From an uncultured Bacteroidales bacterium (GTDB lineage Bacteria > Bacteroidota > Bacteroidia > Bacteroidales > UBA11471): a DNA stretch of 64,000 nt. The notes under the pieces were generated by a model, which ran no database searches, had not been told where the DNA came from, and saw only the letters and a list, made by a program, of their open reading frames with translations. Where the stretch lies: the NCBI GenBank assembly GCA_944325415.1, contig CALUZW010000004.1:62001-126000 (forward strand), in the 5' to 3' direction. The position numbers and the translations under genes were made by a program. Numbering within the stretch: position 1 is the first letter of the stretch; the number at the start of each line of letters is the position of its first letter. Below, piece by piece: positions 38,727 through 48,178 of the stretch.

Positions 38727-39761
38727 ATGCACACAACACACACCTTATGGATGGCAGCCACCCTACTGCTGCTTCCATCGTTAAACAGTTGTCAGGGAAA
38801 AAGTACAACCACCCGAGAAGAGGTTGCCCCAGTAAAGATAAGCACACTCACCGTCGAGGCCGAACAGCGACACAACGAACACCGCTACTCGGGAACCGTC
38901 GAAGCCGCCAACAGCACGGCACTCAGCTTCACTATGCCGGGCAACGTACAGAGTATCGGCGTAAACGTCGGCGACCGGGTCGAAGCGGGCGACCTTATCG
39001 CCACCATCGATTCGAGCACAACGGCCAGCAGCTACAAAGCGGCCCTGTCGGCCCGGCAGCAGGCCGAAGACGCCTACGCCCGCATGAAAACGCTATACGA
39101 GAAAGGCAGCCTGCCCGAAATAAAATGGGTCGATATACAGAACAAGCTGCAACAGGCCCGGTCTCTGGAAGAGATTGCGCGCAAGAATCTGCACGACTGT
39201 AAACTATACGCCCCCTACACGGGAATTGTCGCCGAAAAATCCATCGAGGTGGGACAAACCGTATCGCCTGGCCTGCCCGTCGTGAAGATTGTATCGGGCG
39301 ACCGGCTGAAAGTAAAATTCTCCGTAGCCGAAAACGAAATAGCCGACATACACCTCGGCACCCGGGCCGTGGTAACCGTGGGCGCTCTCGACAACCGTCG
39401 CTTCCCGGGCGTGATAACAGAAAAGGGGATAGTGGCCCACCCGCTCTCGCGCTCCTACGAGGTGAAGGTGTCGCTCGACCATACCGACGCCGACCTCATG
39501 CCCGGCATGGTAACAGAGGTAGGCATCGAAAACGAGAAGGCCTCGTGGCAGTATGTCGTGCCGGCACAGGTGGTGCAGCTCGACGAGAAGAACCGTACGT
39601 TTGTGTGGATTGAGCAGGAGGGCAAGGCCCGGAAACGCTACATCGAGTGCGGCCCCTTCGCCACAGATGGCGTAACGGTCGTATCGGGATTGGAAAACGG
39701 CGACAGAGTCATCGTCGAAGGTCGACAGAAGGTGTGCGAAAACATACCGGTAACTTTATAA
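38727..39761 (+). CDS. RND efflux periplasmic adaptor (membrane fusion protein)
   Basis: The ATG at 38727 gives 344 residues with a lipoprotein signal (MHTTHTLWMAATLLLLPSLNSC, Cys22). An upstream in-frame ATG at 38688 would spoil the signal peptide. HlyD/AcrA-like order: barrel-sandwich half (YSGTVEAANSTALSFTMPGNVQSIGVNVGDRVEAGDLIATID), short helical hairpin (about 90-140), second half of the lipoyl domain (LYAPYTGIVAEKSIEVGQTVSPGLPVVKIV), then beta-barrel and membrane-proximal domains. It links the inner-membrane pump and the outer-membrane channel encoded next. It is first of three genes, 10 bp before the pump. Confidence 0.92.
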   Translation: MHTTHTLWMAATLLLLPSLNSCQGKSTTTREEVAPVKISTLTVEAEQRHNEHRYSGTVEAANSTALSFTMPGNVQSIGVNVGDRVEAGDLIATIDSSTTASSYKAALSARQQAEDAYARMKTLYEKGSLPEIKWVDIQNKLQQARSLEEIARKNLHDCKLYAPYTGIVAEKSIEVGQTVSPGLPVVKIVSGDRLKVKFSVAENEIADIHLGTRAVVTVGALDNRRFPGVITEKGIVAHPLSRSYEVKVSLDHTDADLMPGMVTEVGIENEKASWQYVVPAQVVQLDEKNRTFVWIEQEGKARKRYIECGPFATDGVTVVSGLENGDRVIVEGRQKVCENIPVTL

Positions 39762-39771
39762 AAGAACAGCG

Positions 39772-42700
39772 ATGAAAAAGAAACGCAACGCAGTAGAATG
39801 GGCCATGCATTACCGCCAGATTATCATTCTGGCCGTATGCTGCCTTATCGCTTTCGGCATTTACAGCCTGCCGAACATGCAGAAGAACGAATTTCCCGAC
39901 TTCACGATAAGACAGGGTCTTGTCGTAGCCGTGGCTCCGGGAAATACGGCCGAGGAGATGGTCGAGCAGGTAACCAAACCGCTCGAAGAGTATATCTTCG
40001 GCTACAAGGAGGTAAAGAAAGAGAAAACCTTCTCTACCACCCGCCCCGGCATCGTGTACATACAGGTACAGCTCAACGACGAGCTCAACAACAAGGACGA
40101 GTTTTGGAGCAAGTTCAAACACGGTGTCGCCACCTTCAAGGCCCAACTTCCGTCGAACGTACTGGCCGTACAGGTGGTCGACGACTTCGGCGACACCTCG
40201 GCCCTGCTCATCACGATGGAGAGCGAAGAGAAGACCTACCGTGAGCTGGACGGCTACATGGACGACCTGCAAAGCCGGCTGCGCCGCATCAACAGTATCG
40301 GGCGCATGACGGTGAGCGGCATGCAGAAAGAGCAGATTTCGGTCTATCTCGACAACAACAAACTCTCGCAATACGGACTGAACAGCCAGAGTCTGGCCGT
40401 CGCCCTCTTCTCAAAAGGGTTCATCACAACCGGCGGGGAGATAACGACCCCCGGCAACATCATGCCCGTGTATGTGGCCCAGTCGCTCAACACCGTGCGC
40501 GACGTGCAGGAACAGATTGTCTACACCGACCCCGACGGAAACAACATACGCCTGAAAGATGTGGCCCGCGTCGTGAAGGAGTATCCCGCACCCGACAGCT
40601 ACATCACCAACAACGGCAAGAAATGCCTCCTGCTGAGTGTGGAGATGAAAAAAGGGAAAAACATCGTAGAGATGGGCGAAGAGATAGACCGGGTACTGAC
40701 TACCTTTGAACAAGAGCTGCCGCCGGAGGTCGACATCTTCCGCATCACCAATCAGAGCGAAGTCGTCGACAACAGCGTGTCGACTTTTCTCAGTGAGCTG
40801 CTCATTGCCATCGCGGCAGTCATCGTGGTGGTCATGCTCCTGCTCCCCATGCGCGTAGCCCTGGTGGCCGCCTCGACGATACCTATCACGATATTCATCG
40901 CCCTGGGACTGTTCTACGCCTTCGGCATCGAACTCAACACCGTAACGCTGGCCGCCCTCATCGTAACGCTGGGCATGATTGTCGACAACTCCATCGTCAT
41001 CATCGACAACTACCTCGAAAAGCTGGGCGAAGGCTGTTCCCGCTGGCACGCCTCGATAGAGAGTGCCACCCACTTCTTCAAGTCGATTTTCTCGGCCACG
41101 CTGGCCATCAGCATCACCTTCTTCCCCTTCCTGCTCATCTTAACAGGTATGTTTCACGACTTCCTGCTGAGCTTCCCCTGGGCCATCACACTGATATTGG
41201 GCATCTCGCTGCTGGTAGCCGTACTGCTGGTACCCTTCATGCAGTTCTGGTTCATACGCAAGCCTATAAACACGGGTGAGAAGAAATTTTCGTTCCTCGA
41301 CGCGCTGCAAAGGCTCTACAACAAGGTGCTGGACATCTGCTTCGCCTGGCCGCTGACGACGGTGGCCACAGGCATTGCCTTCGTTGCCATAGGCGCCCTG
41401 CTCATCAGCCGCATACCCCAGCGGCTGATGCCCATAGCCGAACGCAACCAGTTCGCCGTCGAAATCTATCTTCCCACGGGCACACCGCTGGAAAAGACCG
41501 CCGAAGTGGCCGACAGTCTCGAACATATCCTGCGGAGAGACCCCCGGGTGGTATCAGTTACCTCTTTTACGGGCTGCTCCTCGCCGCGGTTCCACACCAC
41601 CTACGCGCCGCAGATTGCCGGCCCCAACTATGCCCAGTTCATCGTCAACACACAGGGCAACAAAGAGACCGAGGCTCTTCTCGACGAGTATGCCCCGTTG
41701 TACACCAACTACTTTCCCGAAGCATTTGTCCGCTTCAAGCAACTCAGTTACAATGAGTCGGTCTACCCGATAGAGATACGTCTGAGCGGCGACAACATCG
41801 ATACGCTGCGGGGCGTGGCCAACCAGATTGCGACACTGTTGAAAAACTGTCCCGAGACCGACCTGGTGCGCACCAACTTCTTCGAGCCGCAGGCCGGCAC
41901 CCGAATCGTACTGAAAGAAGACCTGGCCTCGCGTATGGGCATCAGCAACACCAGCGTGGAGACGACCCTCGCCATGCGTTACGGCAACGGAATCCCGGTG
42001 GCCAAGACCTGGGAGGGCGACTACGACATTGCCGTCGTGCTGAAAGGCGAAAATGCCGACTCGGCCGCCTGCAACACTCTTGCCGATGAACTTGTCGCCA
42101 CGATGGGCGGACTGTCTCATGTGCCCCTGCGGCAGATTGCCGACATACAGCCCACATGGAGCAACGGCCAGATTGTGCGTCGCAACGGCGTCTACACGAT
42201 TACCGTCATGTGCGACCTCAAAAGAGAGGTAAACAGCATGGCCTTCACCGGCAAAGTGCAGAAACAGCTGGCCGGCATCGCCCTGCCCGACAATGTAACC
42301 TTGGAGTACGGAGGCGACTATGAAGACAGCCAGGAGAAACTGCCGCTCATCATGTCGTGCCTGGTGGTTGCTGCCGTCATCATCTTCTTTATTCTGCTGC
42401 TCCACTTCCACCGCATCAACATCGCCCTGCTCATCTTCGCCAGCATGACGCTGTGCATCTTCGGCGCGGCTGCCGGCATGCTCATACACGGTGTCGATTT
42501 CAGTCTCACCTGTGTGCTGGGTCTGGTGAGCCTCATGGGCATCATTGTAAGGAACGGCATCATCATGATCGACTATGCCGAAGAGTTGCGCAAGAGCGAG
42601 AAACTCGACGTGCGCGATGCCATCTACCACTCGGCACGACGTCGCATGCGCCCCATCTTCCTCACGTCGGCAGCCGCCTCAATGGGTGTCGTGCCGATGA

Positions 42701-42864
42701 TTCTCGGAGGCAGCAGCCTGTGGATGCCCATGGGAACCGTCATCTTCTACGGGACACTCATCACCATGGTACTCCTGCTCACCGTCCTGCCGGTCAGCTA
42801 CTGGCTCATCTTCGACGGTACTTCTCATAAACGCGTGGCCTCGGCCCGCCTGGAAAACGAATAA
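39772..42864 (+). CDS. RND efflux pump inner-membrane transporter
   Basis: This 1030-residue AcrB/MMPL-superfamily protein has the usual 12 spans, with a first span near residue 17 and two large periplasmic loops (about 40-330 and 550-850). RND features: NFPDFTIRQGLVVAVAPGNTAEEMVEQVTKPLEEYIFG-like porter start, VDNSIVIIDNYLEKLGEG and IVRNGIIMIDYAEELRKSE in the transmembrane relay, and RRMRPIFLTSAAASMGVVPMILGGSSLWMPMG. The intact proton-relay region supports a working proton-driven exporter. The substrate cannot be told from sequence. It lies between the adaptor and the outer-membrane factor. Confidence 0.95.
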   Translation: MKKKRNAVEWAMHYRQIIILAVCCLIAFGIYSLPNMQKNEFPDFTIRQGLVVAVAPGNTAEEMVEQVTKPLEEYIFGYKEVKKEKTFSTTRPGIVYIQVQLNDELNNKDEFWSKFKHGVATFKAQLPSNVLAVQVVDDFGDTSALLITMESEEKTYRELDGYMDDLQSRLRRINSIGRMTVSGMQKEQISVYLDNNKLSQYGLNSQSLAVALFSKGFITTGGEITTPGNIMPVYVAQSLNTVRDVQEQIVYTDPDGNNIRLKDVARVVKEYPAPDSYITNNGKKCLLLSVEMKKGKNIVEMGEEIDRVLTTFEQELPPEVDIFRITNQSEVVDNSVSTFLSELLIAIAAVIVVVMLLLPMRVALVAASTIPITIFIALGLFYAFGIELNTVTLAALIVTLGMIVDNSIVIIDNYLEKLGEGCSRWHASIESATHFFKSIFSATLAISITFFPFLLILTGMFHDFLLSFPWAITLILGISLLVAVLLVPFMQFWFIRKPINTGEKKFSFLDALQRLYNKVLDICFAWPLTTVATGIAFVAIGALLISRIPQRLMPIAERNQFAVEIYLPTGTPLEKTAEVADSLEHILRRDPRVVSVTSFTGCSSPRFHTTYAPQIAGPNYAQFIVNTQGNKETEALLDEYAPLYTNYFPEAFVRFKQLSYNESVYPIEIRLSGDNIDTLRGVANQIATLLKNCPETDLVRTNFFEPQAGTRIVLKEDLASRMGISNTSVETTLAMRYGNGIPVAKTWEGDYDIAVVLKGENADSAACNTLADELVATMGGLSHVPLRQIADIQPTWSNGQIVRRNGVYTITVMCDLKREVNSMAFTGKVQKQLAGIALPDNVTLEYGGDYEDSQEKLPLIMSCLVVAAVIIFFILLLHFHRINIALLIFASMTLCIFGAAAGMLIHGVDFSLTCVLGLVSLMGIIVRNGIIMIDYAEELRKSEKLDVRDAIYHSARRRMRPIFLTSAAASMGVVPMILGGSSLWMPMGTVIFYGTLITMVLLLTVLPVSYWLIFDGTSHKRVASARLENE

Positions 42865-42879
42865 TCTCAACTCATCATC

Positions 42880-44166
42880 ATGAAACGAAACCTATCAATC
42901 AAATACGCTCTTCTCCTGCTCACCGGCATGACAATCCTCACGGCCGCTGCCCAGCGGGCCTACACCCTCGAAGAGTGCCTGCAACTGTCGCTTGAAAACA
43001 ACGTGCGGATAAAGAATGCCCGGAACGATATGCAGATATCGGAGCAGGAACGGAAAGAGGCCTTTACCAAATACTTTCCTTCGATATCGGCCGGTGGCGC
43101 CGGATTTGTTGCCAACAAGGGGCTTTTAGAAATGGAACTGGCCCCGATGATGCAAATGTCGATGGCCAAAGACGGTATCATCGCCGGCGTCTCGGCCGGG
43201 GTTCCGCTCTTTGCCGGCGGACAGATTGTCAATGCCAACAAACTGAGCCGGGTGGGCGTCGAAGCCAGCCGCCTGCAATACCGGCAGTCGGAGAACGAGG
43301 TGAGACTGACGACGGAAAGCTACTTCTGGCAAATCGTCATGCTGAAAGAGAAACAACGCACCCTCACCGTGGTTGAGACCCAGCTCGACACCCTCTACAA
43401 AGATGCCGAGGCTTCGGTCGAAGCCGGCATCGCCACCCGCAACGACCTGCTGCAAGTGCAGCTCAAACGCAATGAGGTGCAAAGCCAGCGCATACAGATA
43501 GAGAACGCCCTGAATCTCTCACGCATGGCCTTGTCGCAATATATCGGTGCCGAAAGCGACAGCCTCGACGTGGCGTTTGTCCTGACCGACTCGCTCCCCC
43601 TCTCGCCCGAACGGCTCTTTGTCGACCCCCGGAGTGCGCTTGCCGAGACCAACGAGTACCGCCTCTTGTGCCAGAACGTAAAAGCCACGCGCTTACAGAA
43701 AAAAATGGCCATAGGCAAACATCTGCCTACGGTTGCCATCGGTGGCGCGTATGCCTATGACAACATAACCGACCACGATCACCCGTTCTGGATAGGCTTT
43801 GCCACCGTATCGGTGCCCTTGTCGGACTGGTGGGGCGGCGCCCACAGCATCAGGAAACATAAATTACAGGTGATGAATGCCGAGAATACCCTGAACGATA
43901 ACAGCGAACAGCTCATCATACGCATGCAGCAGACATGGAACGACATGAACGATGCCTACAAACAGGTAGTGATAGCCCACTCTTCCATCGAACAGGCCGA
44001 AGAGAATCTGCGCCTCAACACCGATTACTACCTGGCCGGCACCTGCACCATGAACGACTGGCTCGACGCCCAGTCGCTCTACCAGCAGAGCCGCGACAAA
44101 TACATCGAATCGTATGCCGGCTTTGAGATTAAGAAACGGGAATACCTGCAAGCAACAGGCCGCTAA
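42880..44166 (+). CDS. TolC-like outer-membrane efflux protein
   Basis: This is a 428-residue protein with a signal peptide (MKRNLSIKYALLLLTGMTILTAAAQ). Two OEP repeats are present: YTLEECLQLSLENNVRIKNARNDMQISEQERKEAFTKYFPSIS at the start of the first and ATRLQKKMAIGKHLPTVAIGGAYAYDN at the start of the second, each followed by a long helical hairpin. It forms the trimeric channel for the RND pump encoded 15 bp upstream. The N-terminus carries no lipoprotein cysteine, unlike many OprM homologues. It is last in the operon. Confidence 0.92.
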   Translation: MKRNLSIKYALLLLTGMTILTAAAQRAYTLEECLQLSLENNVRIKNARNDMQISEQERKEAFTKYFPSISAGGAGFVANKGLLEMELAPMMQMSMAKDGIIAGVSAGVPLFAGGQIVNANKLSRVGVEASRLQYRQSENEVRLTTESYFWQIVMLKEKQRTLTVVETQLDTLYKDAEASVEAGIATRNDLLQVQLKRNEVQSQRIQIENALNLSRMALSQYIGAESDSLDVAFVLTDSLPLSPERLFVDPRSALAETNEYRLLCQNVKATRLQKKMAIGKHLPTVAIGGAYAYDNITDHDHPFWIGFATVSVPLSDWWGGAHSIRKHKLQVMNAENTLNDNSEQLIIRMQQTWNDMNDAYKQVVIAHSSIEQAEENLRLNTDYYLAGTCTMNDWLDAQSLYQQSRDKYIESYAGFEIKKREYLQATGR

Positions 44167-44196
44167 CAGAGAGAAACACCGTGATATTTTTTGCAA

Positions 44197-44234
44197 CGAC
44201 GCCCGGGTGTGCAGGCAGGCACACTCGGGCGTCG
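44197..44234. terminator. hairpin between the efflux operon and dnaX
   Basis: A 16-bp stem with one wobble pair (44197-44212 with 44219-44234) has a 6-base loop between two convergent genes. There is no strong T-run on either side, so termination strength is uncertain. Confidence 0.6.
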
Positions 44235-44255
44235 GTATTATTCGCGGAAAAAAGG

Positions 44256-46043
44256 CTAAGAGAGTTCGAGACCGAAAATCTCTTTCAGGCGGTTGAGTTC
44301 GGGATTTTTCTCGGCCAGCAGCACAAAGCGTTCGCCGGGGCTGAAAGCCTTGGTGCGCTCCTGCCGTTCGCGTTCCCGCACCCGCATCGTCAGATGGGTG
44401 TTGTGCAGCTCGCTACGCAGGAAAGCAAGCAGGTCGGCCCCCCGGCCGTTGAGCTTGTCCATCTGCGCCCGATTGTCTACCACCACCTCGAAGGTCGTGG
44501 CATCGAGCAGTTGCGGCATACACAGGTACATTGTCTGCACCAGCACCGTCTCGGTGGGAATCTTCTTGGTAAACCGCAGCCACGCATCGTGGAGGGCATC
44601 GAGCGTAAAGGCTTCGTGCATCTCGGCCGGCGTGTCGGGCACGACGACGGGTACCTCCGAGGGGTCGGGTTCGACACCGTGTTTGAGCGAGATGCGGGGC
44701 ACCTTGCGCACCGTAGCCCGTGCCTGCGGTGCCGGTGGTGGGGGTGGCGATACTCGCACATGGGAGGCTGCGGGAGCCTCCTCCCGGGGCGGGGGAGGGA
44801 CAGACGGCCCGGGCACCTCGGCGGCCGGCTTATTTGTGTGCGCGGTGGTCGGCGGCACCGCTGCGGGAGGGTTTGCCCCTGTGGCCTGACGCTGAGAAGG
44901 AACGGCTACCGATGGTATCGGAGTCCCCGACAAGGGAGCGGCTTCGGCCGGCATTGCCAACGCGCACACCTTTATGAGCATCAGCTCCACAAGCAGCCGC
45001 TTGTTGTTGCTGATGCGGTAATCGAGGTCGCACCGGTTGCTCAACTCCATGGCCGTATAGAGAAACCGCTTGTCGCACCGGGCAGCCTGCCGGGCATACT
45101 GCTCGGCAACGGTGGCTCCCACGTCGAGCAGCGGCAGGGTGGCGGCGTCTTTGCTCACCATGAGGTCGCGGAAGTGGCTGCTCAGGCCGTTGACAAAGAG
45201 CTGGCCTCCGAATCCGGCACGCAGCACGGCATCGAAAACGAGCAGTGCTCCGGGCACGTCGCCGGCCAGCAAGGCATCGGTGAGCTTGAAGTAGTAGTCG
45301 TAGTCGAGAATGTTGAGATTCTCGATGGTGGCCTGGTAGGTAAGGTTTCCTCCTGAGGAGGCTGCCACCTGGTCAAAGATGGAGAGGGCATCGCGCATGC
45401 CGCCGTCGGCCTTGCGGGCAATGACATTGAGGGCCTCGTCTTCGACGGTATAACCCTCCTGCGAGGCGACATGGCGCAGGTGGTCGACAATGTCTTCGAT
45501 GGTGATGCGCTGGAAATCGTATATCTGGCAACGCGAAAGTATGGTGGGCAACAGCTTGTGCTTCTCGGTGGTGGCCAAGATGAAGATGGCGTGGCGCGGC
45601 GGCTCTTCAAGGGTCTTCAAGAAGGCATTGAAGGCGGCTGTCGAAAGCATGTGTACCTCGTCGATGATGAATACCTTGTAGCGTCCCAGTTGGGGCGGCA
45701 CACGCACCTTGTCGATGAGGCTGCGTATCTCGTCGACCGAATTGTTCGACGCGGCGTCGAGCTCGATAATGTTGTAGGAGCGCTGCTCGTTGAAGGCGCG
45801 GCACGACTCGCACTCGTTACAGGCCTCCCCCTCGGGGGTGGGGTGTTCGCAGTTGATGGTCTTGGCAAAGATGCGGGCACAGGTGGTCTTTCCCACTCCG
45901 CGGGTTCCGCAGAAGAGATAGGCATGGGCCAGCTTGCCGGTAATGACAGCGGCTTTGAGGGTCTGCACCAGAGCTTTCTGCCCCACCACCGAACGGAAGG
46001 TCGAAGGGCGGTACTTTCGGGCCGATACGATATAATTGTCCAT
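44256..46043 (-). CDS. dnaX: DNA polymerase III subunit gamma/tau
   Basis: This is a 595-residue clamp-loader ATPase from the ATG at 46041-46043 (MDNYIVSARKYRPSTFRSVVGQ). Walker A GTRGVGKTT is at about 46-54, and the C4 zinc module is CEHPTPEGEACNECESC, the Walker B DEVHML and sensor-1 ATTEKHK are intact. A proline-rich linker (about 375-465, extreme GC, many PPP runs) leads to a tau-like C-terminal domain. I see no clear slippery A-run that would produce a shortened gamma form. It is divergent from the GH10 gene. Confidence 0.95.
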   Translation of the reverse strand: MDNYIVSARKYRPSTFRSVVGQKALVQTLKAAVITGKLAHAYLFCGTRGVGKTTCARIFAKTINCEHPTPEGEACNECESCRAFNEQRSYNIIELDAASNNSVDEIRSLIDKVRVPPQLGRYKVFIIDEVHMLSTAAFNAFLKTLEEPPRHAIFILATTEKHKLLPTILSRCQIYDFQRITIEDIVDHLRHVASQEGYTVEDEALNVIARKADGGMRDALSIFDQVAASSGGNLTYQATIENLNILDYDYYFKLTDALLAGDVPGALLVFDAVLRAGFGGQLFVNGLSSHFRDLMVSKDAATLPLLDVGATVAEQYARQAARCDKRFLYTAMELSNRCDLDYRISNNKRLLVELMLIKVCALAMPAEAAPLSGTPIPSVAVPSQRQATGANPPAAVPPTTAHTNKPAAEVPGPSVPPPPREEAPAASHVRVSPPPPPAPQARATVRKVPRISLKHGVEPDPSEVPVVVPDTPAEMHEAFTLDALHDAWLRFTKKIPTETVLVQTMYLCMPQLLDATTFEVVVDNRAQMDKLNGRGADLLAFLRSELHNTHLTMRVRERERQERTKAFSPGERFVLLAEKNPELNRLKEIFGLELS

Positions 46044-46067
46044 AAAAGAGTGTTTCTGCAAGAAAGA

Positions 46068-46075
46068 CAAAGATA
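46068..46075 (-). promoter_or_regulatory. -7 promoter element of dnaX
   Basis: The minus strand reads TATCTTTG, 24 bp before the dnaX ATG. No -33 TTTG is found at the usual distance. Confidence 0.45.
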
Positions 46076-46109
46076 CGGAATTCTTGCAAATAAATGGCTT
46101 CGAGCGGAA

Positions 46110-46137
46110 TTTTCACGGTCTTTTCACGGTCTTTTCA
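46110..46137 (+). repeat. 11-bp tandem repeat upstream of the GH10 gene
   Basis: TTTTCACGGTC occurs twice in tandem (46110-46120 and 46121-46131), plus TTTTCA. It lies 77-104 bp before the GH10 -7 box, in the divergent region shared with dnaX. Direct repeats of about one helical turn can be regulator sites; this one is unassigned. Confidence 0.85.
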
Positions 46138-46213
46138 GAAGACAGGAGGCGCCTCGACATAGTCAACGGACGAAAACTTTGTTTTCTCCTTCCCTCTGCG
46201 CTCGGCTTTTCAC

Positions 46214-46221
46214 TATCTTTG
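46214..46221 (+). promoter_or_regulatory. -7 promoter element of the GH10 gene
   Basis: TATCTTTG is an exact -7 consensus, 29 bp before the ATG. The nearest TTTG (46178-46181) is 32 bp away, too far, so activator dependence is possible. Confidence 0.55.
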
Positions 46222-46250
46222 TATCACTCGTTACCTTTAATACTACAACC

Positions 46251-47993
46251 ATGAAAAAACTGTTTACACTACTCCTTTCGCTCTGTGCATTTTCGGCCTC
46301 TGCCTCGGTAGAAGAGAGAATGCTGCAAGATTTTGAATCCTATCAGGTGGGCGATGCTGTTGACATGTGGAACATTTACAACTCCGACATCTCCACCTCG
46401 TCGGCCATCGTGGCGGCCGACCCCAAAGATGCCTCCAACAAGGTGCTGCACATCAAGAGCCGCTCGTGGAACACGCTGGTGGCCCTGCACGACCTGGGCA
46501 TCACTGCGGCCGACCTCACCGGCGAAGGCCGTTTCCTCGTCTTTGACCTCTACCGCCCGTCGAGCGACGGCGCCTACAAGCAGCTGATGATTTACTGCGG
46601 CGACAAGCGGGTCTACATCGACGGCTCGTTTGTGTCGCAATGTCCTCCCGAACGCTGGACGACGAAGTGTTACCAGCTTGACGCTTCGACCGGCGAGAGC
46701 GGAACCCTCTGCCTGGGATTCAACTCGACCGATGCCGAATATTATATCGACAACGTACGCATTGTCGATGTGGCCGATTTCGGGTACGACCGTTCCGATG
46801 CCGAAAACTCGATACGCCACTACGCCGAACAGTGCGGGAAAAACATAGGTATTGCCGTAGCAACGGGCGATGCCAACTTCTTCTCGGCCATGAACGACGA
46901 CAGCAAGGTGATTACGCAGACGGTTTCGAGCCAGTTCAACATGATTGTGGCCGGCAACGAGATGAAGTTCGACGCCATGGAACCCGAACAGGGTAACTTC
47001 AAGTTTGAAACGGCCGACAAGCTGGTGGCCTTCGCCGAACAGCACCAGATGAAGGTGCGCGGACATACCCTCGTATGGCATTCGCAACTGCCCGGCTGGC
47101 TGGGTGCCGGCTCCGAAGGTGCGTCGAACAACAACAATTACACACGCGACGAGCTGCTCAAAATCATGGAAAACCACATCACCACCATCGTCTCGCACTA
47201 CAAGGGGCGCGTGCATGAGTGGGACGTGGTAAACGAGTGCGTGAGCGACAACAGTACGCAGACGCTTCGCAACTCAATATGGCAGAAGGTCATCGGCGAG
47301 AGTTTCATCGACTCGGCATTTGTCTACGCCCGCCGGGCCGACCCCGATGCAAAACTCTACATCAACGATTACAGCGTGGAGTTTGCCGGCAACAACAAGG
47401 CCGACCGCTATTATAATCTGGTGAAGAAACTGGTGGCTCGCGGCGTACCCATCGACGGCGTAGGATTGCAGGCCCACCTCTACCAAGGGTCGGTCGACTC
47501 GGCCAAACTCGACCGCAACATGAAACGCTATGCCGAGCTGGGGCTGAACTGCATCATCACCGAACTCGACATCAGCCTGCCCACAAGCCAGTTTGGCTCG
47601 CAGACGGCATACGAAAAGCAGGCCGCCGACTATCGTAAAATCGTCAACGTTACCCTCAACAACGCCAACTCTCCCTCGCTGCTGATATGGGGCAGCTCCG
47701 ATGCCTACTCCTGGATTCCCGGGTCGACCAACTACACCCGGGGCGAGCCGCTGCTCTTCGATACCTACTTCTGTGCCAAACCGGCCTACTACGCCGTGCG
47801 CGACGCATACAGCGCCCGCGCCACAACAATGGCTCTCGAAGAGGTACTCAATGCCGTACCCTCGGAATCGCTCTATGTAGATGTCTACAACATTCTGGGA
47901 CAACCGGTGAGACTGCACATGCACCGCTCGCAGATATACTCCCTGCCGCAAGGCACATACATCATCGACGGAAAAGTGATGAACATACGCTGA
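46251..47993 (+). CDS. GH10 endo-1,4-beta-xylanase with CBM-like and sorting domains
   Basis: The ATG at 46251 gives 580 residues with a signal peptide (MKKLFTLLLSLCAFSASA). Residues about 22-168 look like a carbohydrate-binding beta-sandwich (FESYQVGDAVDMWNIYNS to YIDNVRIVDVADFG). The GH10 barrel follows: GNEMKFDAMEPEQGNF, VRGHTLVWHSQLPGWL, acid/base Glu329 in WDVVNE, and nucleophile Glu438 in IITELDIS. The last 45 residues (LYVDVYNILGQPVR, then LPQGTYIIDGKVM) resemble a type IX secretion C-terminal sorting domain. It probably cuts xylan at the cell surface. Open frame upstream overlaps dnaX on the other strand and was rejected. Confidence 0.93.
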   Translation: MKKLFTLLLSLCAFSASASVEERMLQDFESYQVGDAVDMWNIYNSDISTSSAIVAADPKDASNKVLHIKSRSWNTLVALHDLGITAADLTGEGRFLVFDLYRPSSDGAYKQLMIYCGDKRVYIDGSFVSQCPPERWTTKCYQLDASTGESGTLCLGFNSTDAEYYIDNVRIVDVADFGYDRSDAENSIRHYAEQCGKNIGIAVATGDANFFSAMNDDSKVITQTVSSQFNMIVAGNEMKFDAMEPEQGNFKFETADKLVAFAEQHQMKVRGHTLVWHSQLPGWLGAGSEGASNNNNYTRDELLKIMENHITTIVSHYKGRVHEWDVVNECVSDNSTQTLRNSIWQKVIGESFIDSAFVYARRADPDAKLYINDYSVEFAGNNKADRYYNLVKKLVARGVPIDGVGLQAHLYQGSVDSAKLDRNMKRYAELGLNCIITELDISLPTSQFGSQTAYEKQAADYRKIVNVTLNNANSPSLLIWGSSDAYSWIPGSTNYTRGEPLLFDTYFCAKPAYYAVRDAYSARATTMALEEVLNAVPSESLYVDVYNILGQPVRLHMHRSQIYSLPQGTYIIDGKVMNIR

Positions 47994-48016
47994 TACGGTA
48001 TATACACCATCAACAC

Positions 48017-48044
48017 ATACGGCCGGACCACAATCCGGCCGTAT
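48017..48044 (+). terminator. terminator of the GH10 gene
   Basis: ATACGGCCGGA (48017-48027) pairs perfectly with TCCGGCCGTAT (48034-48044) over a 6-base loop. The downstream sequence is only moderately T-rich. Confidence 0.7.
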
Positions 48045-48098
48045 TATGTATCAGATAATAAACCGGTTACACGACACGGATTTTCTTCTCGGGAAACA

Positions 48099-48131
48099 TT
48101 TGCCGCAACAACTCTTTTTTTATTATCTTTG
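48099..48131 (+). promoter_or_regulatory. promoter of the IbrAB-like module
   Basis: TTTG at 48099-48102 and TATCTTTG at 48124-48131, 21 bp apart, are a full consensus match. The first gene of the module starts 47 bp further on. Confidence 0.7.
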
Positions 48132-48178
48132 CTTCGGCAGGGAAGAGAAGCCCTGCCACAACAAATGTTGAGAGATAC

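Noticed and set aside
44700-44900. Programmed frameshift in dnaX producing a gamma form
   Set aside because: I see no A-run slippery site with a following stem-loop in the proline-rich linker; the tau-length product reads through.
45471-46250. N-terminal extension of the GH10 frame by 260 codons
   Set aside because: It overlaps dnaX on the opposite strand and precedes both the -7 box at 46214 and the signal peptide at 46251.
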